The translations under genes and the position numbers were made by a program. A DNA stretch of 64,000 nucleotides from Babylonia areolata (Eukaryota > Mollusca > Gastropoda > Neogastropoda > Buccinidae): positions 36,329,229 through 36,393,228 of the forward strand of contig NC_134878.1 of the NCBI RefSeq assembly GCF_041734735.1. Reading direction: 5' to 3'. The notes under the pieces were generated by a model. It searched no databases. It worked only from the letters and a program-made list of their open reading frames with translations, and was not told where the DNA came from. Within the stretch, counting starts at the first letter, position 1; every line of letters begins with the position of its first letter. Positions 36,642 through 48,882 of this stretch are shown piece after piece.

Positions 36642-39600
36642 GTAGAGGGAGTAGAAAGGAAGGAGTGTAGAGGTGGTGGAAAGGGAAATATAGAGTAAGT
36701 CAATAGGAAGAACTGAAGAAAGGGTGGAAAGGAAGGAGTAGAAAGGAAGGAGCGTAGAGGTGGTGGAAAGGGCGTTGTAGATGGGGTAGAAAGGAAGGAC
36801 TGTTGAGTGGGTAGCAAGGAAGGAGTGTAGAGGGGGTGGAAAGGGAAGTGTAGAGGGTGGTGGCAGGAAGGAGTGTAGAAGGAGTAGAAAGGAAGGACTC
36901 TAGAGGAGGTGGAAAGGGAGTTGTAGAGGGGGAAAAGAAGCTCTGTTCAGCGGGTAGATAGAAAGGAGTGTAGAGGGGGAGGATAGGGAAGTTTAGAGGG
37001 TGTTGGCAGGAAAGTGTAGAGGTGGTGGAAAGGGAAGTATAGAGGAGTTGAAAAGGAAGGACTGCAGAAGGTGTTGAAAGGAAGGAGTTTAGATGGGGTG
37101 GAAAGTACGGATAGTGGTAAGGGTAGAAAGGAAGCTGTAAAGAGAGTGTAGAAAGGAAATTGTAGAGGGTGTTCGCAGGAAGGAGTGAAGAGGGAGTACA
37201 AAGGAAGGATTGTAGAGGGGGTGGAAAGGATAGTGTAGAGGGTGTTGGCATGAAGGAGTGTAGAGGGAGTAGAAAGGAAGGAATGTAGATGTGGAGGAAA
37301 GGGAAGTGTAGAGGAGGTCAAAAGTAAGGACTGTAGAAAGGGTGGAAAGGAAGGATAATGGAGAGGGTGGAAAGGAACCAGTGTAGTGGGGGTGGAAAGG
37401 GAAGTGTAGAGTTGGCAGGAAGGAGTGTAGAGGGAGTAGAAAGGAAGGAATGTAGAGAGGGTGGAAAGAGAGATATAGAGGGGGTAGAAAGGATGGACTA
37501 TTGAGCGGGTAGAAAGTAAGGAATGTAGAGGTGGTGGAAAGGGAAGTGTAGAGGAGTTGAAAAGGAACGACTGTAACAGGGGTGGAAAGGAAGGAGTGTA
37601 GATGGGGTTGAAAGTAAGGATAGTGAAGAGGGTAGAAAGGAAGCAGTTTAGAGGGGGAACAAATGGAATTGTAGAGGGTTTTGGCATGAACGACAGTAGA
37701 GGGAGTAGATAGGAAGGAGTGTAGAGGTGGTGGAAAGGGAGTTGTAGATCGGGTAGAAAGGAAGGACTGTTGAGCAGGTAGCAAGGAAGGAGTGTAGAGG
37801 GGTGGAAATGGAAGTGTAGAGGATGTTGGCAGGAAGGAGTGTAGAAGGAGTAGAAAGGAAGAAGTGTAGAGGGTTAGGAAAGGGAAGTATAGAGGAGTTG
37901 AAAAGGAAGGACTATAGAAGGTGTTGAAAGGAAGGAGTTTAGATGGGGTGGAAAGTAAGGATAGTGGAGAGGGTAGAAAGGAAGCAGTACAGATTGTGTA
38001 GAAAGGGAAGTGTAGAGGGTGTTGGCATGAAGGAGTGTAGAGGGAGTAGAAAGTAAGGAGTGTAGAGGTGGTGGAAAGGGAAATGTAGAGTAGGTCAAAA
38101 GGAAGAACTGTAGAAAGAGTGGAAAGGAAGGAGTGTATGTGTGGTGGAAAGGAAGGATAGTGGAGAGGATAGAAAGGAACCAGGGTAGAGGGGGTGAAAA
38201 CGGAAGTGTAGGGATTTTGGCAGGAAGGAGTGTATATGGAGTAGAAAGGAAGGAGTGTAGAGGTGGTAGAAAGGAAAGTGTAGAGGGTGTTGGCAGGAAG
38301 GAGAGTAGAGGGAGTAGAAAGGAAGGAGTGTAGAGGTGGTGGAAAGGGAAATATAGAGTAAGTCAATAGGAAGAACTGAAGAAAGGGTGGAAAGGAAGGA
38401 GTAGAAAGGAAGGAGCGTAGAGGTGGTGGAAAGGGCGTTGTAGATGGGGTAGAAAGGAAGGACTGTTGAGTGGGTAGCAAGGAAGGAGTGTAGAGGGGGT
38501 GGAAAGGGAAGTGTAGAGGGTGGTGGCAGGAAGGAGTGTAGAAGGAGTAGAAAGGAAGGACTCTAGAGGAGGTGGAAAGGGAGTTGTAGAGGGGGAAAAG
38601 AAGCTCTGTTCAGCGGGTAGATAGAAAGGAGTGTAGAGGGGGAGGATAGGGAAGTTTAGAGGGTGTTGGCAGGAAAGTGTAGAGGTGGTGGAAAGGGAAG
38701 TATAGAGGAGTTGAAAAGGAAGGACTGCAGAAGGTGTTGAAAGGAAGGAGTTTAGATGGGGTGGAAAGTACGGATAGTGGTAAGGGTAGAAAGGAAGCTG
38801 TAAAGAGAGTGTAGAAAGGAAATTGTAGAGGGTGTTCGCAGGAAGGAGTGAAGAGGGAGTACAAAGGAAGGATTGTAGAGGGGGTGGAAAGGATAGTGTA
38901 GAGGGTGTTGGCATGAAGGAGTGTAGAGGGAGTAGAAAGGAAGGAATGTAGATGTGGAGGAAAGGGAAGTGTAGAGGAGGTCAAAAGTAAGGACTGTAGA
39001 AAGGGTGGAAAGGAAGGATAATGGAGAGGGTGGAAAGGAACCAGTGTAGTGGGGGTGGAAAGGGAAGTGTAGAGTTGGCAGGAAGGAGTGTAGAGGGAGT
39101 AGAAAGGAAGGAATGTAGAGAGGGTGGAAAGAGAGATATAGAGGGGGTAGAAAGGATGGACTATTGAGCGGGTAGAAAGTAAGGAATGTAGAGGTGGTGG
39201 AAAGGGAAGTGTAGAGGAGTTGAAAAGGAACGACTGTAACAGGGGTGGAAAGGAAGGAGTGTAGATGGGGTTGAAAGTAAGGATAGTGAAGAGGGTAGAA
39301 AGGAAGCAGTTTAGAGGGGGAACAAATGGAATTGTAGAGGGTTTTGGCATGAACGACAGTAGAGGGAGTAGATAGGAAGGAGTGTAGAGGTGGTGGAAAG
39401 GGAGTTGTAGATCGGGTAGAAAGGAAGGACTGTTGAGCAGGTAGCAAGGAAGGAGTGTAGAGGGGTGGAAATGGAAGTGTAGAGGATGTTGGCAGGAAGG
39501 AGTGTAGAAGGAGTAGAAAGGAAGAAGTGTAGAGGGTTAGGAAAGGGAAGTATAGAGGAGTTGAAAAGGAAGGACTATAGAAGGTGTTGAAAGGAAGGAG

Positions 39601-39672
39601 TTTAGATGGGGTGGAAAGTAAGGATAGTGGAGAGGGTAGAAAGGAAGCAGTACAGATTGTGTAGAAAGGGAA
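36642..39672 (+). repeat. Recent tandem duplication inside the minisatellite
   Basis: 36642-38009 and 38305-39672 (1368 bp each, offset 1663) look identical by eye. Similarity then continues at offset 1736 because the second copy holds 73 extra bases, one about three-unit block. Neighbouring super-units differ far more, so this duplication is much younger than the array. An assembly duplication is possible. Confidence 0.85.
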
Positions 39673-40658
39673 TTGTAGAGGGTGTTCGCAGGAAGGAGTG
39701 AAGAGGGAGTAGAAAGGAAGGAGTGTAGATGGGGTGGAAAGGGAAGTGTAGAGGGTGTTGGCATGAAGGAGTGTAGAGGGAGTAGAAAGTAAGGAGTGTA
39801 GAGGTGGTGGAAAGGGAAATGTAGAGTAGGTCAAAAGGAAGAACTGTAGAAAGAGTGGAAAGGAAGGAGTGTATGTGTGGTGGAAAGGAAGGATAGTGGA
39901 GAGGATAGAAAGGAACCAGGGTAGAGGGGGTGAAAACGGAAGTGTAGGGATTTTGGCAGGAAGGAGTGTATATGGAGTAGAAAGGAAGGAGTGTAGAGGT
40001 GGTAGAAAGGAAAGTGTAGAGGGTGTTGGCAGGAAGGAGAGTAGAGGGAGTAGAGAGGAAGAAGTGTAGAGGGTGAGGAAAGGGAAGTGTAGAGGAGTTG
40101 AAAAGGAAGGACTATAGAAGGGGTGGAAAGGAAGGAATGTAGATGGGGGGGAAAGGAAGGATAGTGTAGAGGGATTAGAAAGGAAGGAGTGTAGAGGAGG
40201 TGGAAAGAGAGTTGTAGAGGGGGTAGAAAGGAAGGAATGTTCAGGGGGTAGAAAGGAAGGAGTGTAGAGGGGGTGGAATGGGAAGTGTAGAGGGTGTTGG
40301 CATGAAGGAGTGTAGAGGGGGTGGAAAGGGAAATGTAGAGGAGGTCAAAAAGAAGAACTGTAGAAAGTGCGGAAAGGAAGGAGTGTAGATGGTGTGCAAA
40401 AGAAGGATAGTGGAGAGGATAGAAAGGAACCAGTGTAGAGGGGGTGGAAACGGAAGTGTACGGATTTTGGCAGGAAGGAGTGTAGACGGAGTAGAAAGGA
40501 AGGAGTGTAGAGGTGGTAGAAAGGAAAGTGTAGAGGGTGTTGGCAGGAAGGAGAGTAGAGGGAGTAGAGAGGAAGAAGTGTAGAGGGTGAGGAAAGGGAA
40601 GTGTAGAGGAGTTCAGAAGGAAGGACTATAGAAGGGGTGGAAAGGAAGGAATGTAGAT

Positions 40659-40674
40659 GGGGGGGGGGGGGGGG
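40659..40674 (+). repeat. G homopolymer (16)
   Basis: A run of 16 G within a minisatellite unit that elsewhere reads ATGGGGAGG or ATGGGGGGG. Length is probably unreliable in long-read data. Confidence 0.8.
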
Positions 40675-43600
40675 AAGGGAGGATAGTGGAGAGGGTAGAA
40701 AGGAAGTTGTGTAGAGGTGGTAGAAAGGATTGTGTTGAGGGTGTTGGGATGAAGGAGTGTAGAGGGAGTAGAAAGGAAGGAGTGTAGAGGTGGTGGAAAG
40801 GGAAATGTAGAGGAGGTCAACAGGAAGGACTCTAAAAAGGGTGGAAAGGAAAGAGTGTAGATGGGGAGTAAAGGAAGGATTGTGGAGAGGGTAGAAAGGA
40901 ACCTGTGTAGAGTGGGTGGAAAGGGAAGTATTGAGGGGGTAGAAAGGAAGGACTATTTAGCGGGTAGAAAGGAAGGAGTGTAGAGGGGTTGTAAAGGGAA
41001 GTGTAGAGAGTGTTGGCAGGAAGGAGTGTAGAAGGAGTAGAAGGGAAGAAGTGTAGAGGAGGTGGAAAGGTAGTTGCAGAGGGGGAGAAAGGATGCACTG
41101 TTCAGCGGGTAGAAAGAAAGGATTGTAGAGATGGTGGATAGGGAAGTTTAGAGGATGTTGGCAGGAAGGAGTGTAGAGGGAGTAGAAAGGAAGAAGTGTA
41201 AAGAGTGAGGAAAGGGAAGTATAGAGGAGTTGAAAAGAAAGGACTGTAGAAGGTGTTGAAAGGAAGGAGTTTAGATGGGGCGGAATGTAATGATAGTGGA
41301 GAGGGTAGAAAGGAAGCAGTATAGATTGTGTAGAAAGGGAATTGTAGAGGGTGTTCGCAGGAAGGAGTGAAGAGGAAGTACAAAGGAAGGTGTGTTGAGG
41401 AGGTGGAAAGGGAAGTGTAGAGGGTGATGGCATGAAGGAGTGTAGAGGGAGTAGAAAGGAAGGAGTGTAGAGGTGGTGGAAAGGGAAATGTAGTGGAGGT
41501 CAAAAGGAAGAACTGTAGAAAGGGTGGAAAGGAAGGAATGTAGGTGGGGTCGAAAGGAAGGGTAGTGGAGAGGATAGAAAGGAACCAGTGTAGAGGGAGT
41601 GGAAACGGAAGTGTAGCAATTTTGGCAGGAAGGAGTGTAGAGGGAGTAGAAAGAAAGGAGTGCAGAAGTTGTGGAAAGGAAAGTGTAGAGGGTGTTGGCA
41701 GGAAGGAGAGTAGAGGGATTCGAGAGGAAGAAGTGTAGAGGGTGAGAAAGGGGAAGTGTAGAGGAGTTGAAAAGGGGAGAATAGAGAAGAGGTGGAATGG
41801 AAGGAATGTAGATGGTGGTGAAAGGAAGGAGTGTGGAGAGGTTAGAAAGAAAGCAGTGTAGAGGGCGTAGAAAGGGAATTGTAGAGGGTGTTGGCAGGAA
41901 GGAGTGAAGAGGGAGGACAAAGGAAGGAGTGTAGAGGGGGTGGAAAGGATTGTGTTGAGGGTGTTGGCATGAAGGAGTGTAGAGGGAGTAGAAAAGAAGG
42001 ACTGTAGAGGTGGTGGAAAGGGAAATGTAGAGGAGGTCAAAAGGAAGGACTCTATAAAGGGTGGAAAGGAAGGAGTGTAGATGGGGAGGAAAGGAAGGAT
42101 AGTGGAGAGGATAGAAATGAAGCAGTGTAGAGGGTGTAGAAAGGGAATTGTAGAGGGTGTTGGCAGGAAGTAGTGAAGAGGGAGTATAAAGGAAGGAGTG
42201 TAGAGGGGGTGGAAAGGATAGTGTAGAGGGTGTTGGCATGAAGGAGTGTAGAGGGAGTAGAAAAAAAGGAATGTAGATTATGGAGGAAAGGGAACTGTAG
42301 AGGAGGTCAAAAGGAAGGACAGTAGAGGAGGTGGAAAGAGAGTTGTAGAGGGGGTAGAAAGGATGGACTATTGAGCGGGTAGAAAGGAAGGAGTGTAGAG
42401 ATGGTGAAAAGGGAAGTGAGGAGGAGTTCAAAAGGAACGACTGTAAAAGTGGTGGAAAGGAAGGAGTGTAGATGGGGTGGAAAGGAAGGATAGTGAAGAG
42501 GGTAGAAAGGAAGCAGTATAGAGGGGGAACAAAGGGAATGGTAGAGGGTTTTGGCATGAAGGAGTGTAGAGGTGGTAGAAAGGGAGTTGTAGATGGGGTA
42601 GAAAGGAAGGACTGTTGAGCGGGTAGCAAGGAAGGAGTGTAGAGGGGGTGGAAGTGGAAGTGTAGAGGATGTTGGCAGGAAGGAGTGTAGAAGGAGTAGA
42701 AAGGAAGGAGTGTAGAGGAGGTGGAAAGAAAGTTGTAGAAGGGGTAGAAAGGAAGGACTATTTAGCGGGTAGAAAGGAAGGAGTGTAGAGTGGGTGGAAA
42801 GGAAATTGTAGAGGGTGTTCGCAGGAAGGAGTGAAGAGGGAGTACAAAGGAAGGAGTGTAAAGGGGGTGGAAAAGACAGTGTAGATGGTGTTGGCATGAA
42901 GGAATGTAGAGGGAGTAGAAAGTAAGGAGTGTAGAGGTGGTGGAAAGGGAAATGTAGAGGAGGTCAAAAGGAAGAACTGTTGAAAGAGTGGAAAGGAAGG
43001 AGTGTATGTTTGGTGGAAAGGAAGGATAGTGGAGAGGATAGAAAGGAACCAGTGTTTATGGGGTGGAAACGGAAGTGTAGGGATGTTGGATGGAAGGAGT
43101 GTAGAGGGAGTAGAAAGGAATGAGTGCAGAGGAGGTGGAAAGGAAAGTGTAGAGGGTGTTGGCAGAAAGGAGAGTAGAGGGAGTAGAGAGGAAAGAGTGT
43201 AGAGGTGGTGGAAAGGTAAGTATAGAGGAGTTCAAATGGAAGGACTGTAGAAGGTGTTACAAGTCAGGAGTTTAGATGGGGTGGAAAGTAAGGATAGTGG
43301 AGAGGGTAGAAAGGAAACAGTATAGAGGGGGTAGAAAGGGAATTGTTGAGGGTGTTGGCATGAAGGGGTGTAGAGGGAGTACAAAGGAATGAATGTAGAG
43401 GGGTTGGAAAGGGATGTGTAGAGAGTGTTGGCATGAAGGAGTGTAGTGGGAGTAGAAGGGAAGGAGTGTAGAGGTGGTGTAAAGGGAAGTGTAGAGGAGG
43501 TCAAAAGGAAGGGCTGCAGAAAGGGTGGAAAGGAAGGAGTGTAGATGGGGTGGGAAGGAAGGAGTGTGGAGAGGATAGAAAGGAACCAGTGTAGAGGGGG

Positions 43601-44907
43601 TGGAAACGGAAGTGTAGGGATGTTGGCAGGAAGGAGTGTCTAGGGAGTAGAAAGGAAGGAGTGTAGAGGGGGTGGAAAGTAAAGTGTAGAGGGTGTTGGC
43701 AGGAACGAGTATAGAGGGAGTAGAAAGGAAGAAGTGTAGAGGGTGAGGAAAGGAAAGTGTAGAGGAGTTGAAAAGGAAGGACTGTAGAAGGGGTGGAAAG
43801 GAAGGAATGTAGATGGGGAGGAAAGGAAGTATAGTGGAGAGGGTAGAAAGGAACAAGTGTAGAGGGGGTGGAAAGGGAAGTGTAGAGGGTGTTGGTAGGA
43901 AGGAGTGTAGAGGGAGTATAAAGGAAGGAGTGTAGAGGGTGAGGAAAGGGAAGTATAGAGGAGTTCAAAACGAAGGACTGTAGAAGGTGTTGACAGGAAG
44001 GAGTTTAGATGGATTGGAAAGTAAGGATAGTGGAGAGGGTAGAAAGGAAGCAGTATAGAGGGTGTAGAAAGGGAATTGTAGAGAGTGTTCACAGGAAGGA
44101 GTGAAGAGGGAGTACAGAGGAAGGAGTGTAGAGTGGGTGGAAAGGGAAACGTAGTTGAGGTCAAAAGGGAGAACTGCAGAAAGGGTGAAAAGGAAGGAGT
44201 GTAGATGGGGTGGAAAGGAAGGATAGTGGAGAGGATAGAAAGGAACCAGTGTAGAGGGGTTGGAAACGGAAGTGTAGGGATGTTAGCAGGAAGGAGTGTA
44301 TAGGGAGCAGAAAGGAAGGAGTGTAGAGGGGGTGGAAAGGAAAGTGTAGAGATTGTTGGTATGAAGGAGTGTAGAGGGAGTAGAAGGGAAGGAGTGTAGA
44401 GGTGGTGGAAAGGGAAGTGTAGAGAAGATCAAAGGGAAGGACTGTAGAAAGGGTGGAAAGGAACGAGTGTAGATGCGGAGGAAAGGAAGATAGTGGAGAG
44501 TGTAGAAAGGAACCAGTGTAGAGGGGGTGGAAAGGAAAGTTTAGAGGGTGTTGGCAGAAAGGAATGAAGAGGGAGTACAAATGAAGGAGTGTAGAGGGGG
44601 TGGAAAGGATAGTGTGGATGGCGTTGGAATGAAGGAGTATAGAGGGAGTAGAAAGGAAGGAGTGTAGAGGTGGTGGAAAGGGAAGTGTAGAGGAGGTCAA
44701 AAGGAAGGACTGTAGAAAGGGTGGAAAGGAAGGAGTGTAGATTGGGAGGAAAGGAAGGATAGTGGAAAGTGTAGAAAGGAACCAGTGTAGAGGGGGTAGA
44801 AAGGGAAGTGTAGAGGGTGTTGGAAGAAGGAGTGTAGAGGAAGTAGAAAGGAAGGAGTGTAGATGAGGTGGAAAGAGAGTTGTGGAGGGGGTAGAAAGGA
44901 TGGACTA

Positions 44908-45139
44908 TTAACTCACTCAGTACGGCCAGTCCTCTCTTCTCCTCTACACAGACCCTTCGGATGTTCAGTGAGTGTCTGAATGACCCAACCTTTAGCTTCC
45001 GTCGTCAGAATTGTGGTATTCTTTGTCAACAAACACCTCTTCAGTATAACAGCCTTCCACCTGCAATATTTTGATGATGGTAATTGGGGAGAAACGCTGT
45101 TAACGTCGTCTCTTTCGCCGTTCGTATGGAGTGAGTTAA
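44908..45139. mobile_element. piggyBac-type MITE (about 224 bp plus TTAA duplication)
   Basis: Non-minisatellite sequence is bracketed by TTAA at 44908-44911 and 45136-45139. Its ends are inverted repeats: left CTCACTCAGTACGGCCAG, right (reverse complement) CTCACTCCATACGAACGG. TTAA duplication is diagnostic of piggyBac-superfamily insertion, and the CTCACTC terminus is shared with the transposase-bearing elements at 52.4 and 54.3 kb. It has no coding capacity. The minisatellite resumes directly after the right TTAA. Confidence 0.88.
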
Positions 45140-45220
45140 GCTGGTAGAAAGGAAGGAGTGTAGAGGGGGTAAAAAAGGGAAGTGTAGAGGGTGTTGGCAG
45201 GAAGGAGTGTAGAGGGAGTA
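45140..45220 (+). repeat. Purine-rich minisatellite remnant after the MITE
   Basis: The same purine-strand units resume for about 80 bp, ending GAGGGAGTA. The sequence then switches to the pyrimidine strand within a few bases (CTACAGTATCCTTTCC). Confidence 0.85.
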
Positions 45221-48200
45221 CTACAGTATCCTTTCCACCCCCTCTACACTCCTTCCTTTCTTCTCCCTCTACACTCCTTCCTGCCAACATCCCTACACTA
45301 CCGTTTCCACCCCCTCTACACTGGTTCCTCTCTATCCTCTCCACTATCCTTCTTCTCCACCCCATCTACACTCCTTCATTTTCACCCATTCTGCAGTTCT
45401 TCCTTTTGACCTCCTCTACATTCCTTCATGCCAACACCCTCTAAACATCCCTTTCCAGCCCCTCTTCACTACTTCCTTTGTACTCCCTCTAAACTCCTTC
45501 ATGCAAACACCCTCAACAATTCCGTTTCTACCCACTCTATACTGTTTCCTTTCTACCCTCTCCACTATCCTTACTTTCCACCCCATCTAATCTCCTTCCT
45601 TTCAACACCTTCTACAGTCCTTCCTTTTGAACTCCTCTATACTTACCTTTCCACCACCTCTACACTCCTTCCTTTCTACTCCCTCTACACTCCTTCCTGC
45701 CAACACCCTCTAAACTTCCCTATCCACCCCACCTACACTCCTTTCTTTTTACCCGCTGAACAGAGCTTCCTTTCTTCCCCTCTACAACTCCCTTTCCACC
45801 TCCTCTACACTCCTTCCTTTCTACTCCTTCTACCTCCTTCCTGCGAACATCCTCTACACTTCCCTTTCCACTCCCTCTGCACTCCTTCCTTCATACCGGC
45901 TCAACAGTCCTTCCTATCTACCCCATCTACAACTCCCTTTCCACCACCTCTACACTCCTTCCTTTCTACTCCCTCTACACTCCTTCATGCCAAAACCCTC
46001 TACAAGTCTCCTTTCTTCCCCTTCTATACTGCTTCCTTTCTACCCTCTATACTATCCTTCCTTTCCACCCCATCTACACTCCTTCCTTTCCACCCCTTTT
46101 TACAGTCGTTCCTTTTAAATTCCTCTACACTTCCCTTTCCACCACCTCTACACTCCTTCCTTTCTTCCCTCTCAATAATCCTTCCTTTCTACCCCCTCTG
46201 CAAGTCTCTTTCCACCTCCTCTACATTCCTTCCTTTCTTCTCCCTCTACACTCCTTCCTGCCATCTCCCTCTACACTTCCCTTTCCACCCCCTCTACACT
46301 GGTTCCTTTCTACCCTCTCCATTATCCTTCCTTTCCACCCTTTCTACAATCCTTCCTTTTGACCTCCTCTACACTTCCCTTTCCACCACTTCTACAGTCC
46401 TTCCTTTCTACTCCCTCTACACTCCTTCCTGCCAAAATCTCTACACTTCCGTTTCCACCCCCTCTACACTGTTTCCTTTCTATCCTCTCCACTATCCTTC
46501 CTTTCCACCCCACCTACATTCCTTCCTTTCGACCCTTTCTACAGTTCTTCCTTTTGACCTCCTCTACATTTCCCTTTCCACAACCTCTACACTCCTTACT
46601 TTCTACTCCCTCTTCACTCCTTCCTGCGAACACCCTCTACAATTCCCTTTCTACACCCTCTTCACTGCTTCCTTTATACACTCTCCACTATCCTTACTTT
46701 CCACCCCATCTAAACTCCTTCCTTTCAACACCTTCTACAGTCCTTCCTTTTCAACTCCTCTACCCTTTCCGCACCCTCTACACTTCTTCCTTTCTGCTCC
46801 CTGTACACTCCTTCCTGTAAACACCCTCTACACTTCCCTTTCCACCCCCTCTATACTCCTTCCTTTCTACCCGCTCAATAGTCCTTCCTTTCTACCCCCT
46901 CTGCAACTCTCTTTCCACCTCCTCTACACTCCTTCCTTTCTACTCCTTGTACACTCCTTCCTGCCAACATCCTCTACACTTCCCTTTCCACCCCCTCTAC
47001 ACTCCTTCCTTGCTACACGCTCAATTGTCCTTCCTTTCTACCATATCTACAACTCCCTTTCTACCATCTCTACACTCCTTCCTTTCTACTCCCTCTACAC
47101 TCCTTCATGCCAAAACCCTCTAGAATTCCCTTTGTTCCCCCTCTATACTTCTTCCTTTCTACCCTCTTCACTATCCTTCCTTTCCACCCCATCTACACTC
47201 CTTCCTTTCGACCCCTTTTACAGTCATTCCTTTTGAACTCCTCTACACTTCCCTTTCCACCACCTCTACACTCCTTTCTTTCTATGCGCTTAATAGTCCT
47301 TCCTTTCTACCCCCTCTACAACTCTCTTTCCACCTCCTCTACATTCCTTCCTTTCTACTCCCTCTACACTCCTTCCTGCCAACTCCCTCTACACTTCCCA
47401 TTCCACCCCCTCTACACTGGTTTCTTTCTACCCTCTCCATTATCCTTCCTTTCCACCCTTTCTACAGTCCTTCCTTTTGACCTCCTCTACACTTCCCTTT
47501 CCTCCACATCTACATTCCTTCCTTTCTACTCTCTCTACACTCCTTCATACCAACACCATCTACACTATCCTTTCCACCCCCTCTACATTCCTTCCTTTGT
47601 ACTCCCTCTTCACTCCTTCCTGCCAATACCCTCTAGAATTCCCTTTCTACGCTTTCTACACTGCTTCCTTTCTACCCTCTCCACTATCTTTCCTTTACCC
47701 CCCATCTACACTCCTTCCTTTCCACCCTTTCTAGAGTCCTTTTTTTTTACCTCCTCTACATTTCCCTTTCCATCACCTCTACAGTCCTTCCTTTCTACTC
47801 CCTCTTCACTCCTTCCTGCCAACACCCTCTATAATTCCCTTTCTACGCCCTCTACACTGCTTCCTTTCTACCCTCTCCACAATCCTTCCTTTCCCCACCA
47901 TCTACATTCCTTCCTTTCCACCCCTTCTCTGCTCTTTCCCTTTGAACTCCTCTACACTTCCCTTTCCTCACCCTCTACACTTCTTCCTCTCTAATCCCTC
48001 TACTCTCCTTCCTGCCAACACCCTCTACACTTTCCTTTCCACCACCTCTACACTCCTTCCTTTCTACTCCCTCTACACTCCTTCCTGCCAAAATCGCTAC
48101 ACTTCCGTTTCCACTCCCTCTACACTGTTTCCTTTCTATCCTCTCTACTATCCTTCCTTTCCACCCCACCTACATTCCTTCCTTTCCACCCTTTCTACAG

Positions 48201-48543
48201 TTCTTCCTTTTGACCTCCTCTACATTTCCCTTTCCACCACCTCTACACTCCTTACTTTCTACTCCCTCTACACTCCTTTATGCCAACACCCTCTACACTT
48301 CCCTTTCCACCCCCTCTACACTTCTTCCTTTGTACTCCTTCTTCACTCCTTCCTGCGAACACCCTCTACAATTCCCTTTCTACACCCTCTGTACTGCTTC
48401 CTTTCTACCCTCTCCACTACCCTTACTTTCCACCCCATCTAAACTCCTTCCTTTCAACCCCTTCTACAGTCCTTTCTTTTCAACTCCTCTATACTTCCCT
48501 TTCCTCACTCTCTACACTTCCTTTCTACTCCCTCTACACTCCT
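45221..48543 (-). repeat. Minisatellite, inverted (pyrimidine) arm
   Basis: The same 24-25 bp family in reverse orientation (CCTTTCCACCCCCTCTACAC and CTCCTTCCTGCCAACACCC). A stop-poor + frame of 602 codons (45428-47236) results from the composition and has no ordinary domain. With the long arm this forms a diverged inverted repeat of purine against pyrimidine tracts. Confidence 0.95.
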
Positions 48544-48756
48544 ATTAATATTATTATTATTTTTGTTATATTATTATCACCATTATTATTATTATTATTC
48601 TCATATTATTATTTTTTTTGTTATTCTTATTCTTATGGTTGTTGTTGTTGTTGTTGTTGTTCTTATTATTATTGTTGTTGTTTTTGTTGTTGTTGTTGTT
48701 GTTGTTGTTCTTCTTCTTCTTCTTCTTCTTCCTCTTATTATTATTATTATTTCCTT
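48544..48756. repeat. Microsatellite block (TTA/TTG/TTC)
   Basis: Runs of TTA, TTG and TTC. The first ~60 bases match 34305-34365 in the same orientation, so both sides of the minisatellite carry a copy of this linker. Confidence 0.9.
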
Positions 48757-48808
48757 TTTGACTCACTTGTGAAAACAAAGTGAGTCTATGTTTTAACCCG
48801 GTGTTCGG

Positions 48809-48882
48809 TTGTGTGTGTGTGTGTGTGTGTGTGTGTGTCTGTGTGTCTGTGTGTGTGTCTGTGTGTCTGTGTGTCTGTGTTA
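48809..48882 (+). repeat. (TG)n microsatellite with TC interruptions
   Basis: A GTGTGT tract interrupted by GTCTGTG, directly after the left palindrome. Confidence 0.9.

Larger units (their letters stand above)
35001..44907 (+). repeat. Purine-rich minisatellite, long arm
   Basis: Nearly 10 kb of degenerate 24-25 bp units with core GTRGAAAGGAAGGAGTGTAG plus AGGGG. Roughly eight variant sub-units (for example TTGGCAGGAAGGAGTGTAG, GTCAAAAGGAAGGACTG, GAAAGGAACCAGTGTAG) tend to recur in order, giving a loose super-unit of about 196 bp. The + strand is almost only A, G and scattered T. The complementary strand lacks stops over long stretches because of composition, which gives frames of up to about 460 codons rich in S, T, P, L, F and Y. 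These are not annotated as genes. Confidence 0.95.

Noticed and set aside
35001-48542. Open frames of 200-600 codons rich in Ser, Thr, Pro, Leu, Phe and Tyr
   Set aside because: The pyrimidine strand of this minisatellite rarely forms stop codons, and several overlapping frames are open at once. The 25-bp period shifts frame every unit. No signal of a real protein.
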